Under the pieces are notes generated by a model. That model made no database searches. It saw nothing but the letters and a program-made list of their open reading frames with translations, and was not told where the DNA came from. A stretch of DNA of 18,686 nt from DATKGN01 sp964385705 (GTDB taxonomy: Bacteria; Patescibacteriota; Microgenomatia; UBA10105; UBA927). Shown here one piece after another: positions 6,568 through 13,495 of this stretch; positions within the stretch are counted from its first letter, which is position 1, and each line of letters begins with the position of its first letter. The DNA lies in assembly GCA_964385705.1 (NCBI GenBank), contig CAYLQG010000020.1, positions 1 through 18,686 on the forward strand, read 5' to 3'. A program made the translations under genes and the position numbers.

Positions 6568-9087
6568 ATGGATATCGGAAAAATTAATCAATCGGAAGTC
6601 GTCACTGAAATGCAGAAGTCGTATCTCGACTATGCAATGAGCGTCATTGTCGCGCGTGCTCTCCCCGACGTCCGTGACGGCATGAAACCCGTCCACCGCA
6701 GGATTCTATTTGCCATGCACCAGATGGGACTTCACCACACGTCGAAGTATAAAAAAAGTGCATCTGTTGTCGGAGAAGTACTTGGAAAATACCATCCGCA
6801 CGGTGACGCCCCGGTTTATGAGGCATTAGTCCGGCTTGCGCAGGAATTTTCCATGCGTTATCGGCTCGTGGACGGCCAGGGAAACTACGGTTCCATTGAC
6901 GGAGACCCACCTGCTGCCATGCGGTACACCGAGTGTCGTTTAGCCAGTATTGCCGACGAAATGCTGTTTGATATCGAAAAGGAAACCGTCGACTTTATCC
7001 CGAACTTTGACGGGGCTATCGATGAACCGGTCTATCTCCCTGCGAAACTACCAAATTTATTACTCATGGGAAGCGAGGGAATCGCCGTCGGTATGGCCAC
7101 GAAAATCCCGCCGCACAACCTTTCGGAAGTCGTCGACGCCATCGTACACCTCATCGCTAAAACAAAAGTTGAAAAACCGGAAAAAACCGCGAAAGCCGGC
7201 GACACGGCATACGGCAAACCGATCATGTCGTTTGACATAACGGTCGATGAGCTCATGGAACACATCCAGGGACCTGATTTCCCGACCGGAGGAGCCATCT
7301 ACGACATCAATGAAATTAAAGCAGCCTACACGACCGGCCGTGGCAAAATCGTTATGCGGGGCAAAGCTGAGATTGAAGATATCGGAAACGGTAAGTCGGC
7401 AATAGCCATCAGCGAGCTTCCGTATCAGGTCAATAAAGCGGTGTTGGTCGCAAGAATTGCTGACCTCGTCCATGAAAAAAAGCTTGAGGGAATCTCGGAC
7501 CTCCGGGATGAGTCTGACCGCCGCGGAATCCGCGTCTATATCGAGCTCAAACGTGATGCACGTCCCAAACAGGTCCTTAACAACCTATTTAAATATACGG
7601 CGCTCCAGACCACCTTCCCGGTCAATACTGTCGCACTCGTCGATAATACGCCACAAACCTGTTCACTCAAATTGATTTTGGAAGAATATGTAAAACACCG
7701 CCATGACGTCATAAGACGCAGGAGTGAATTTGAACTTCGGGAGGCCAAAGCACGCGAGCACATTCTTGAGGGGTTAAAAATCGCCGTTGACCACATCGAC
7801 GAAGTAATCTCGATTATCAAAAAGAGTAAAGACGCCGATGAAGCTAAGCAGAAATTGATGAAACGGTTCGGGCTCTCCGATATTCAGACAACCGCAATCC
7901 TAGATATGCAGCTCCGGAAGCTTGCCGCCCTTGAGCGTCAGAAAATCGAGGACGAACTTGCGATGATCCGGGAAACCATTGCATATTTGAACGATCTCCT
8001 TTCCCACCCCGAAAAAATTCTCAAGGTTATCAAAGACGAACTTCTGAAGCTCAAAGAAAAATACGGCGATGTACGGAAAACCAAAGTCTATAAGAGCAAA
8101 GTCGGCGAATTCAGCGAAGAGCAGCTTATCGCAAACGAAGACGTCATCATCACGATGAGCGAATCGGGTTATATTAAGCGCCTCCCACGAACCACGTTTA
8201 AGATGCAGGAGCGTGGCGGCAAAGGTGTCATCGGCATGACGACCAAAGAAGAGGATACGATCGATAAGATCATTACTGCGCAGACGCACGATAATATGCT
8301 CTTTATCACGGACAAGGGCCGGGTCTATCAGGTCCGCGTCTGGGACATCCCGGAGACATCGCGCCAGGCCAAGGGTCAGGCGGTTGTAAATCTTATTAAC
8401 ACCGAATCGGGCGAAAAAGTGACCTCAGTCCTTGCGTATTCGCTTAAAAGGCAGGAACAGAAAGAAAAAGGCGTCGGATTCATCATTATGGCCACGAAAA
8501 ACGGGACCATTAAGAAATCGAAGCTCTCCGAATATGAAAATATCAGACGAAGCGGCATTGTCGCTATCAAACTTGAAAAAGGCGACGAGCTTGCATGGGC
8601 AAAGCTTACAAGCGGCGCCGATGACCTTCTTATCGTCTCCCATGACGGCAAATCAATCAGGTTCTCCGAATCCGAAGTCCGTCCGACGGCGAGAGACACC
8701 ATGGGTGTACGCGGAATTCTCCTTAAGAGCCCCGATTTTGTTGTGAGCGTTGATGTCATCAATGATGAAACCCGGAAAGGCGATTTCCTGACGGTCATGG
8801 AGAAGGGGATTGGCAAAAAAACGGCAATCAAGGATTTCCCGAAGCAGAAACGCGGTGGTCAGGGAGTGAAGGTCGCGGAAGTGAAGGATAAAACCGGAAA
8901 AGTGGTCGTTTCCCAAATCGTCCCTGCTGAAACCGACAGCGTCATTCTCACATCCATCAAAGGCCAGGTCGTGAAGCTTCCGATTAACTCAGTTCCGCGC
9001 CTCGGTCGGGCTACGAGCGGCGTCATCCTCATGCGCTTCGCGGACAAGGGCGACACCATCGCCGCCGCGACGTGCCTTACTAAATAA
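6568..9087 (+). CDS. gyrA: DNA gyrase subunit A
   Basis: GyrA is the DNA breakage-reunion and wrapping subunit of gyrase, partner of GyrB. What is seen: the family opening SYLDYAMSVIVARALPDVRDG with PVHRRILFAM; HPHGDAPVYEALVRLAQ; the catalytic tyrosine in AAMRYTECRL (Y120, E. coli Y122); LLMGSEGIAVGMAT; and the coiled-coil gate around 430-500. The C-terminal beta-pinwheel follows, with a GyrA box QERGGKG at 547-553 and a second box-like QKRGGQG at 760-766. The first box argues for GyrA over ParC. The length of 839 residues is typical. In the quinolone-resistance region the residue matching E. coli S83 is alanine (A81), and the one matching D87 is glutamate (E85). The ATG has no Shine-Dalgarno but lies 6 bases after a -10-like TATTAT. 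Confidence 0.98.
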   Translation: MDIGKINQSEVVTEMQKSYLDYAMSVIVARALPDVRDGMKPVHRRILFAMHQMGLHHTSKYKKSASVVGEVLGKYHPHGDAPVYEALVRLAQEFSMRYRLVDGQGNYGSIDGDPPAAMRYTECRLASIADEMLFDIEKETVDFIPNFDGAIDEPVYLPAKLPNLLLMGSEGIAVGMATKIPPHNLSEVVDAIVHLIAKTKVEKPEKTAKAGDTAYGKPIMSFDITVDELMEHIQGPDFPTGGAIYDINEIKAAYTTGRGKIVMRGKAEIEDIGNGKSAIAISELPYQVNKAVLVARIADLVHEKKLEGISDLRDESDRRGIRVYIELKRDARPKQVLNNLFKYTALQTTFPVNTVALVDNTPQTCSLKLILEEYVKHRHDVIRRRSEFELREAKAREHILEGLKIAVDHIDEVISIIKKSKDADEAKQKLMKRFGLSDIQTTAILDMQLRKLAALERQKIEDELAMIRETIAYLNDLLSHPEKILKVIKDELLKLKEKYGDVRKTKVYKSKVGEFSEEQLIANEDVIITMSESGYIKRLPRTTFKMQERGGKGVIGMTTKEEDTIDKIITAQTHDNMLFITDKGRVYQVRVWDIPETSRQAKGQAVVNLINTESGEKVTSVLAYSLKRQEQKEKGVGFIIMATKNGTIKKSKLSEYENIRRSGIVAIKLEKGDELAWAKLTSGADDLLIVSHDGKSIRFSESEVRPTARDTMGVRGILLKSPDFVVSVDVINDETRKGDFLTVMEKGIGKKTAIKDFPKQKRGGQGVKVAEVKDKTGKVVVSQIVPAETDSVILTSIKGQVVKLPINSVPRLGRATSGVILMRFADKGDTIAAATCLTK

Positions 9088-9173
9088 ACCAAGCAACTTT
9101 ACTCTGAGCTCACCAAAAGTCCACGCATCACACAACGTACGCCTTCAATAAACATTCTTGAACCAGTATAACC

Positions 9174-9182
9174 TGCTATAAT
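9174..9182 (+). promoter_or_regulatory. Extended -10 promoter for the 224-residue orphan gene
   Basis: TGCTATAAT combines the TGn extension with a consensus TATAAT (9177-9182). The ATG follows after 10 bases, giving a leader of only a few bases without a Shine-Dalgarno. The 105-base gap after gyrA shows no terminator hairpin. Confidence 0.6.
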
Positions 9183-9192
9183 CCGCTCACCT

Positions 9193-9867
9193 ATGAACTA
9201 CATAGAGAAGCTGGAAGAAATGCCCATAATCAAAAGAGAGTTAGAAGATCCCGGGGGTGAATATTCCGTACTAGTGAATGAGGTGAAGCAAATGAGGATT
9301 GACGGGCAATACCTGAGCGGCGACATCATCGTCATGGGCCAGGATGATGCGCTTCCCGAACGATGCCTGCTCTGTACTCCCGAAACGCGTTTCCGAATAC
9401 TGAACGGGGATATTTCCAAACTCATCTACGTTAGCCCCAAGTCCTCTAACTATAGCCCAGGGGCGGTTCTGCATCCAACAACGCACATAGAAAACTTCCC
9501 TTGGCCGGAAGAATTGAAGGCATTACCGCACGGGGGAGTCGCGAATTACTCGCTTGATACTATAGAACATGTCTTTAGAAACCATCTCCCATCATCTTCG
9601 TTTAACGCCATTTTTGAATTCCAGTCCGAGGAACTCGGTGAACAGCTTAAGACCGGCGTATTAGAATTCTTGTTGTGTTCCAAACTGATGCCCGGCGGAG
9701 TGTTTATCGGTTCCGGTCACATCGATGAGCATTTGTATCAGGATCTGCAACAAAACGGCATTCAAGGAATGGATGTTATTCAAGCCACACATGTGACGCC
9801 TCTCTTCGGACGCCCGTTTCTAAACTACGTGGGAGTAATTTTACAAAAACCACCTCTGGTGGTTTGA
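9193..9867 (+). CDS. Orphan protein, methyltransferase-like fold suspected; paralogue of the gene at 10938
   Basis: I do not recognise a named family. The 224-residue soluble protein aligns along most of its length with the product at 10938-11618. Shared landmarks are GDIIVMGQDDALPER versus GNVAIIGQGHIFPER, RFRILN versus EFRKLS, PHGGVANYS versus PRGAVVDYS, FNAIFEF versus FDTIMAF, LMPGGVFIGSG versus LKPDGHFIGSG, and YVGVILQK versus HVGVIMQK. The order (a hydrophobic strand with GxG-like loop early, then an aspartate/phenylalanine strand, then LxPGGxFI) resembles a class I SAM-dependent methyltransferase. The glycine-rich loop is degenerate (GQDDALPE), so catalysis is doubtful. It has its own promoter. 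Its stop codon is inside a hairpin that overlaps the next promoter. Function is unknown; the fold is an inference from motif order. Confidence 0.8.
   Translation: MNYIEKLEEMPIIKRELEDPGGEYSVLVNEVKQMRIDGQYLSGDIIVMGQDDALPERCLLCTPETRFRILNGDISKLIYVSPKSSNYSPGAVLHPTTHIENFPWPEELKALPHGGVANYSLDTIEHVFRNHLPSSSFNAIFEFQSEELGEQLKTGVLEFLLCSKLMPGGVFIGSGHIDEHLYQDLQQNGIQGMDVIQATHVTPLFGRPFLNYVGVILQKPPLVV
9847..9865 (+). terminator. Hairpin at the end of the 224-residue gene
   Basis: AAACCACC and GGTGGTTT form a perfect 8-base stem with a 3-base loop. It sits in the last codons of the upstream gene and its 3-prime arm runs into the TTGACA of the next promoter. Only three T residues follow the GC part, so it is at best a weak intrinsic terminator. 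Confidence 0.45.
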
Positions 9868-9892
9868 CAAAATAAATAATTCCCGCTATGAT
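9864..9892 (+). promoter_or_regulatory. Near-consensus sigma70-type promoter for the 286-residue orphan gene
   Basis: A perfect TTGACA (9864-9869) and TATGAT (9887-9892) are spaced by 17 bases. The -35 contains the TGA stop codon of the upstream gene. The leader would be about 31 bases and has no Shine-Dalgarno. This is the best-matching two-part promoter in the window. Confidence 0.75.
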
Positions 9893-9929
9893 CGGCCCAT
9901 TACAGCCCTCTGCCTAGATTTCTTACTCT

Positions 9930-10790
9930 ATGCAATCAGTTGACCAGGATCCGCAAGTGATCATTGAAAAACGCGAAGCCGCTATGCCGATTGATCGTGC
10001 CTCGCAATTGCTGGTCGGTTTGGCTAATCACGGAGCTTTTATCTTTCCTGCAGAGGCAAACGTCAACCATCAGATTTCATCACTTCTATCGAATGGATAT
10101 ATTACAGTCGATCGTACCAACTTTCTTAAATCAAGACGGGAAGAGCTCAAAACAACAATTCATTCGCCCTATAGTCCGGAGATACATCCGGAAAATGTCG
10201 GAAACGCTCCATTCATTATCACCGTCACGTACGCCCATCATTCTTTTACACCAAATCTATTCCAGCGCGACTTGGTAATTGCGGTTAAACCGGACAATGT
10301 GGTGACGTATTGCTACGATAAAGTCCTAAACACTGACTCGAAACAACGGGGCGAATTTGTCCGTTTAGAATCTTGGACACCAGTTCGAGCACTTCTTCAC
10401 ACCCGACCACGCGATAAGTGGGCCACTTCAGCATTAGTTCAATTGTGGAATAATAACAAAAATATAAATGACTATTATAAATTTTCATTGGGGTATTCCG
10501 TACAAGGATTATCGCTTATGGACCTTCTTGAAATTCTCGATACAGACCCCGCTGACGAAAAAGTCGTTGCTCAATTTACCGTCGTCAATAGTAATGAATT
10601 AGCCAAACCAAACCCGGTTGTGGTTGTTTCTGATGAATCAACCGATGTCGTTTTGTTTGATACGAACAATCGTTATAACGGAATTGACCGTAATTCACCC
10701 GGAACGCTTCGGGATGCAGTACATGATGCAATGAATATATCCGGTCGGGGAGGAAGTGCCGTAATGGAATTTGTTGCGGTGGATAAATGA
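9930..10790 (+). CDS. Orphan hypothetical protein (286 residues)
   Basis: I do not recognise this protein. It has no signal peptide, transmembrane helix, P-loop or obvious metal-binding cluster. It appears soluble and globular, with a helical N-terminus (RASQLLVGLANHG), a strand-rich middle (FIITVTYAHHSF, RDLVIAVKPDNVVTYCYD), LESWTPVRALLHTRPRDKW, a tryptophan/asparagine stretch LWNNNKNINDYYKF and a C-terminal glycine-rich SGRGGSAVMEF. The start follows a near-consensus promoter by about 37 bases; the in-frame ATG at codon 19 (MPIDRAS) is a possible alternative. It sits between the two methyltransferase-like paralogues in the same orientation, suggesting but not proving shared function. Base composition is visibly more AT-rich than the gyrase genes, as in the flanking orphans. 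Confidence 0.75.
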   Translation: MQSVDQDPQVIIEKREAAMPIDRASQLLVGLANHGAFIFPAEANVNHQISSLLSNGYITVDRTNFLKSRREELKTTIHSPYSPEIHPENVGNAPFIITVTYAHHSFTPNLFQRDLVIAVKPDNVVTYCYDKVLNTDSKQRGEFVRLESWTPVRALLHTRPRDKWATSALVQLWNNNKNINDYYKFSLGYSVQGLSLMDLLEILDTDPADEKVVAQFTVVNSNELAKPNPVVVVSDESTDVVLFDTNNRYNGIDRNSPGTLRDAVHDAMNISGRGGSAVMEFVAVDK

Positions 10791-10942
10791 GTATCAAAAG
10801 TCTGGATAAACGTCTTAAAATCCCACTCTTGCACCCCAATTTCCTCAAATAGCATGACGTAAACCTTGTGAGTGTTATACGCGAGAGCCACCTTCTTTTG
10901 ATTTTCTTCAGTCGGCAAGTATATAATAACATGTAATATGGC
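10791..10942 (-). pseudogene. Possible minus-strand gene remnant
   Basis: On the minus strand the 147-base intergenic keeps one open frame with protein-like composition: LPTEENQKKVALAYNTHK, VYVMLFEEIGVQEW, DFKTFIQTFD. The frame continues to a stop near 10673, but there it is only antisense to the 286-residue gene and looks unconstrained. The sole start is a TTG at 10918 without a Shine-Dalgarno. It may be the relic of a gene replaced by its neighbours, or a tiny real gene, or chance. Confidence 0.3.
10898..10927 (+). promoter_or_regulatory. Promoter for the 226-residue orphan gene
   Basis: TTGATT (10898-10903) and a consensus TATAAT (10922-10927) are spaced by 18 bases. The ATG at 10938 follows after 10 bases, as at the paralogous gene at 9193, so both paralogues have almost leaderless promoters of the same geometry. 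Confidence 0.6.
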
Positions 10943-11618
10943 CTACCCGGACAGTCCAAACTGGACATCAATGATCGGTGAATGCATATCGGACAACCAA
11001 TCATTTGATTTGCTCCGATATTTTTTAGATGACATATCTCCGCTCAACCTCAAGTCAGAGCAGGTAAAGGGAAACGTCGCCATTATCGGCCAGGGACATA
11101 TTTTTCCTGAAAGGGCCTTGGTCTGCACGGTGGCATCGGAGTTTAGAAAATTATCTGATCGGATATCCCTTCTCGCTTGTTTTGATAATGTTGTTGGCTG
11201 CGACCTTTCGCTTCTACTCGATGAGCCCGTGATCCGCTATCCGGAAACGGATAAATTGAGTACATTTCCGCGTGGTGCGGTTGTCGATTATAGTTATGGA
11301 GCTCAGGCTATACTTAACGGAATGCTTGATTTTGATCCGATAGATGATAATTTTTTCGATACGATTATGGCATTTAGAATTCCGGACCTGGGTAAACAGC
11401 TTTACGATCAAGGCTTGTTGCCAACCATCGCCAGGGTGCTAAAACCGGACGGACACTTTATCGGATCCGGAGGTTCACTAGAAGGCCATTTCGGGTATAG
11501 TCGCATTGATAGGCTTCCTAATCTTCGGCTGATTCAATCCGCAACCCTCTTTCCCGTCACTACAGGCGGATCGTTCCCAGGTGAACATGTAGGAGTGATC
11601 ATGCAAAAAACCATCTGA
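10938..11618 (+). CDS. Orphan protein, methyltransferase-like fold suspected; paralogue of the gene at 9193
   Basis: The 226-residue soluble protein is the second member of the paralogous pair described at 9193. Its motifs are closer to class I methyltransferases: residues about 44-56 read GNVAIIGQGHIFPE (strand plus GxGxxxPE loop), then a FDTIMAFR strand near the middle, then LLPTIARVLKPDGHFIGSGG, which resembles the helix and LKPGGxF strand after motif III. The pair has drifted strongly outside these blocks, so the duplication is old or the copies diverged quickly. The first 35 residues differ completely between the copies. No catalytic site can be assigned. It lies upstream of folD with 109 bases between them and its own promoter upstream. 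Methyl transfer linked to the folate gene is only a guess from adjacency. Confidence 0.8.
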   Translation: MAYPDSPNWTSMIGECISDNQSFDLLRYFLDDISPLNLKSEQVKGNVAIIGQGHIFPERALVCTVASEFRKLSDRISLLACFDNVVGCDLSLLLDEPVIRYPETDKLSTFPRGAVVDYSYGAQAILNGMLDFDPIDDNFFDTIMAFRIPDLGKQLYDQGLLPTIARVLKPDGHFIGSGGSLEGHFGYSRIDRLPNLRLIQSATLFPVTTGGSFPGEHVGVIMQKTI

Positions 11619-11673
11619 TAATTACAGAGCTTCGCTACGCTACTAAAAAGAATGAATTATTGCCTATCATTTT

Positions 11674-11682
11674 TGATACAAT
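11674..11682 (+). promoter_or_regulatory. Extended -10 promoter for folD
   Basis: TGATACAAT is a TGn-extended -10 (TACAAT at 11677-11682), about 45 bases before the folD ATG. The leader contains a direct repeat GGATAGTA at 11683-11690 and 11697-11704, 14 bases apart, of unknown meaning, and no Shine-Dalgarno. Confidence 0.45.
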
Positions 11683-11727
11683 GGATAGTAGGAATCGGAT
11701 AGTATCGTTTAGTAGCCTCAGTTACGT

Positions 11728-12591
11728 ATGCGCATCGACGGAAAAGCCCTTTCAGAAACCATCCTCACGAAGCTTAGTGATGTGGTCTCAAAACTAACGA
11801 AAGCTGGCGTGAATCCCACCATGGCGGTTATTCTGGTCGGCGACGACGCCGGATCGTTATCGTATATCCGCCAAAAACAGAAGGCGGCCACAAGAATAGG
11901 AGCGAATGTCATCTTTGATCAGATGGAGAAAAGTACGACGCCGGAAATTCTCGCCTCCGCAATCGCACATTATAATAATGACCCGTCGGTTCACGGTCTT
12001 ATCGTCCAACGGCCGGTACCGCTGCCCGGAGTAGGGGACATCCTTAATTCTGTGACGGCGGGGAAAGACGTGGACGGCTTTATCCCGAATTCACCGTTTG
12101 AAGTGCCGGTTGCACGGGCAGTTTTCACGATTTTGGAGCAAATCCACAGCGAGCTTACCAACGCGCAATTAATACATTTACCTTATCTTTCGTGGCTCAA
12201 CAGCCAGAAAGTTGCAATTATCGGCCGGGGCGAAACGGCAGGGGAGCCCATCGCTCATGCGTTTCAGAAGTATGATTGTGCGACGTCTATAATCCATTCA
12301 ACGACGAAGAACCGGGACCGGATACTCAAACAAGCCTCGCTTATCGTGAGTTGTGTCGGAAAAGAACACCTCCTAACAAAAAACGATATAAAGCCCGGAA
12401 CCATGCTCATATCTGTCGGCTTCGCGAAAGGGGCTGACGGAAAACTCCACGGAGATTACGATGAGACGGATATTGCAGATACCGCAGCATTTTACACGCC
12501 AACACCCGGCGGTGTAGGGCCGATCAATGTCGCGTGCCTTATGCAAAACCTCGTCGATGCCTGTATAATGAATGTAGACGCGCATAAATAA
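11728..12591 (+). CDS. folD: Bifunctional methylenetetrahydrofolate dehydrogenase/cyclohydrolase
   Basis: FolD catalyses NADP-dependent oxidation of 5,10-methylene-THF to methenyl-THF and its hydrolysis to 10-formyl-THF, in the cytoplasm. What is seen: the VILVGDDAGSLSY block with Y46 and the catalytic lysine K50 (SYIRQKQKAATRIGA); HGLIVQRPVPLP (94-98 being the QxPxP motif); the KDVDGF signature (113-118); a Rossmann segment KVAIIGRGETAGEPIAHAF in place of the usual GRSxxVGxP; IVSCVGKEHLL; and the C-terminal PGGVGPINVACLMQN. The length of 287 residues is normal. The loop before the Rossmann strand (ELTNAQLIHLPYLSWLNSQ) looks different from common FolDs. The start MRIDGKALSE is canonical, without a Shine-Dalgarno. 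A consensus TATAAT at 12564-12569, inside the last codons, could promote the downstream gene. Confidence 0.95.
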   Translation: MRIDGKALSETILTKLSDVVSKLTKAGVNPTMAVILVGDDAGSLSYIRQKQKAATRIGANVIFDQMEKSTTPEILASAIAHYNNDPSVHGLIVQRPVPLPGVGDILNSVTAGKDVDGFIPNSPFEVPVARAVFTILEQIHSELTNAQLIHLPYLSWLNSQKVAIIGRGETAGEPIAHAFQKYDCATSIIHSTTKNRDRILKQASLIVSCVGKEHLLTKNDIKPGTMLISVGFAKGADGKLHGDYDETDIADTAAFYTPTPGGVGPINVACLMQNLVDACIMNVDAHK

Positions 12592-12602
12592 AATAACATG
12601 TT

Positions 12603-12675
12603 GCCCGCCTAACCTTACTTTACGTCTTTTCACTACTATTCGTAGACGACGTAAAGAGCGGTTCAAGCGGCGGGC
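12603..12675 (+). ncRNA. Structured intergenic RNA element, hairpin 1 (folD to SIMPL gene)
   Basis: Four nested stems stack in one long hairpin: GCCCGCC/GGCGGGC (12603-12609 with 12669-12675), AACC/GGTT (12611-12614 with 12660-12663), CTTTACGTC/GACGTAAAG (12618-12626 with 12648-12656) and CTAC/GTAG (12633-12636 with 12642-12645, loop TATTC). No T-tract follows, so it is not a standard intrinsic terminator. It could be a leader regulatory RNA, an RNA-processing site or a REP-like palindrome. Confidence 0.55.
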
Positions 12676-12679
12676 TAAT

Positions 12680-12715
12680 ATTCGCTAAGCAAAAAATTAA
12701 TTTTTGCAAGCGAAT
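12680..12715 (+). promoter_or_regulatory. Hairpin 2 directly before the SIMPL Shine-Dalgarno
   Basis: ATTCGCT/AGCGAAT (12680-12686 with 12709-12715) encloses GCAAAAA/TTTTTGC (12689-12695 with 12701-12707), separated by two bases on one side and one on the other. It ends three bases before the Shine-Dalgarno. Its position suggests control of ribosome access or transcript stability. Confidence 0.55.
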
Positions 12716-12717
12716 CT

Positions 12718-12725
12718 AAGGGAGG
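12718..12725 (+). promoter_or_regulatory. Shine-Dalgarno of the SIMPL gene
   Basis: AAGGGAGG lies 4 bases before the ATG at 12730 and sets that start. With hppA it is one of only two strong sites in the window. Confidence 0.75.
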
Positions 12726-12729
12726 CATC

Positions 12730-13470
12730 ATGAAACATATCGCAGGAGCAGTCATCGTTTTTTTCCTCTCCCTATTCGTTTACACAAAATTCGTGGGACC
12801 TATCCCGTTTTCACTCACAAGCGTCGTAACGAATAAAACAGATTCTTTCACCGTCACGGGCGAGGGAAAGGCCACTGCTGTGCCTGATATCGCGATAGTT
12901 GATGTCGGCGTCCAGGGTCAGGGTAGCACGGTAAAAGCGGTGCAGCAGGATCTCAACACCAAGATGAATAAAATTACGGATGCAGTGAAGAAAGTGGGCA
13001 TTGATGCTTCTGACATTCAGACGTCCAACTACTCAATCTCACCGACGTATGACTATCAGTCATCGACTCCGCGAATCACCGGTTATCAGGCATCCAGCGA
13101 CCTCACAATCAAAGTGAGGAACATGGATAACGCCAACGGCGTCGTTGACAGCGCAACGGCAAACGGGGCCAATCAGGTGGGCGGCATCACGTTTGATGTT
13201 TCAGACAAGACCAAAGTCGAAAACGACGCGCGGCAGCTTGCTGTCGCCGAAGCGAAGAAAAAAGCAGCAGATGCTGCAAAGGCCGGCGGATTCACGCTCG
13301 GACGGGTTATCGATTACAGTGAAAATGAAGGGGGACAGCAAAGACCGGTCCCGATGCTTGCCAAAGCCGACATGGGCGGCGGGGCCGTTGCATCAACTGC
13401 GCCGACGCAGATAGAACCGGGAACATCCGAAATTACCATTGATGTATCGTTGAGTTACGAGATCAGATAG
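12730..13470 (+). CDS. SIMPL-domain (DUF541/YggE-like) membrane-anchored protein
   Basis: This is a protein of the SIMPL/DUF541 family, usually extracytoplasmic; family members have been linked to oxidative-stress tolerance and signalling, but the biochemical role is unsettled. What is seen: an N-terminal hydrophobic anchor at residues about 4-18 (AGAVIVFFLSLFVY) without a lipobox; the typical first strand SFTVTGEGKATAVPDIAIVDVGV (40-62); the helix VKAVQQDLNTKMNKITDAVKKVGI; DIQTSNYSISPTYDY; ITGYQASSDLTIKVRN; and the alanine-rich helix LAVAEAKKKAADAAKAGGFTLGRVI. The C-terminus ends in a strand ITIDVSLSYEI. The length of 246 residues is normal. It follows folD by 138 bases that hold two hairpins and a Shine-Dalgarno, and it converges on the ATPase gene. 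A membrane-anchored protein facing outward is inferred. Confidence 0.9.
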   Translation: MKHIAGAVIVFFLSLFVYTKFVGPIPFSLTSVVTNKTDSFTVTGEGKATAVPDIAIVDVGVQGQGSTVKAVQQDLNTKMNKITDAVKKVGIDASDIQTSNYSISPTYDYQSSTPRITGYQASSDLTIKVRNMDNANGVVDSATANGANQVGGITFDVSDKTKVENDARQLAVAEAKKKAADAAKAGGFTLGRVIDYSENEGGQQRPVPMLAKADMGGGAVASTAPTQIEPGTSEITIDVSLSYEIR

Positions 13471-13475
13471 TTTTT

Positions 13476-13495
13476 TGTCATCCTCGCGAATGACA
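13476..13495. terminator. Hairpin between convergent genes
   Basis: TGTCAT/ATGACA (13476-13481 with 13490-13495) form a 6-base stem around CCTCGCGA, in the 25 bases between the SIMPL and ATPase stop codons. The T-run precedes the stem on the plus strand, so it is not a classical terminator for either gene, but the position suits a shared transcription end or a REP-like remnant. Confidence 0.4.

Noticed and set aside
12603..12675. tRNA-like element: 7-base terminal stem, length 73 and a GGTTCAA motif
   Set aside because: No D-arm or T-arm stems form at the required positions, and the 9-base inner stem CTTTACGTC/GACGTAAAG does not fit a cloverleaf.
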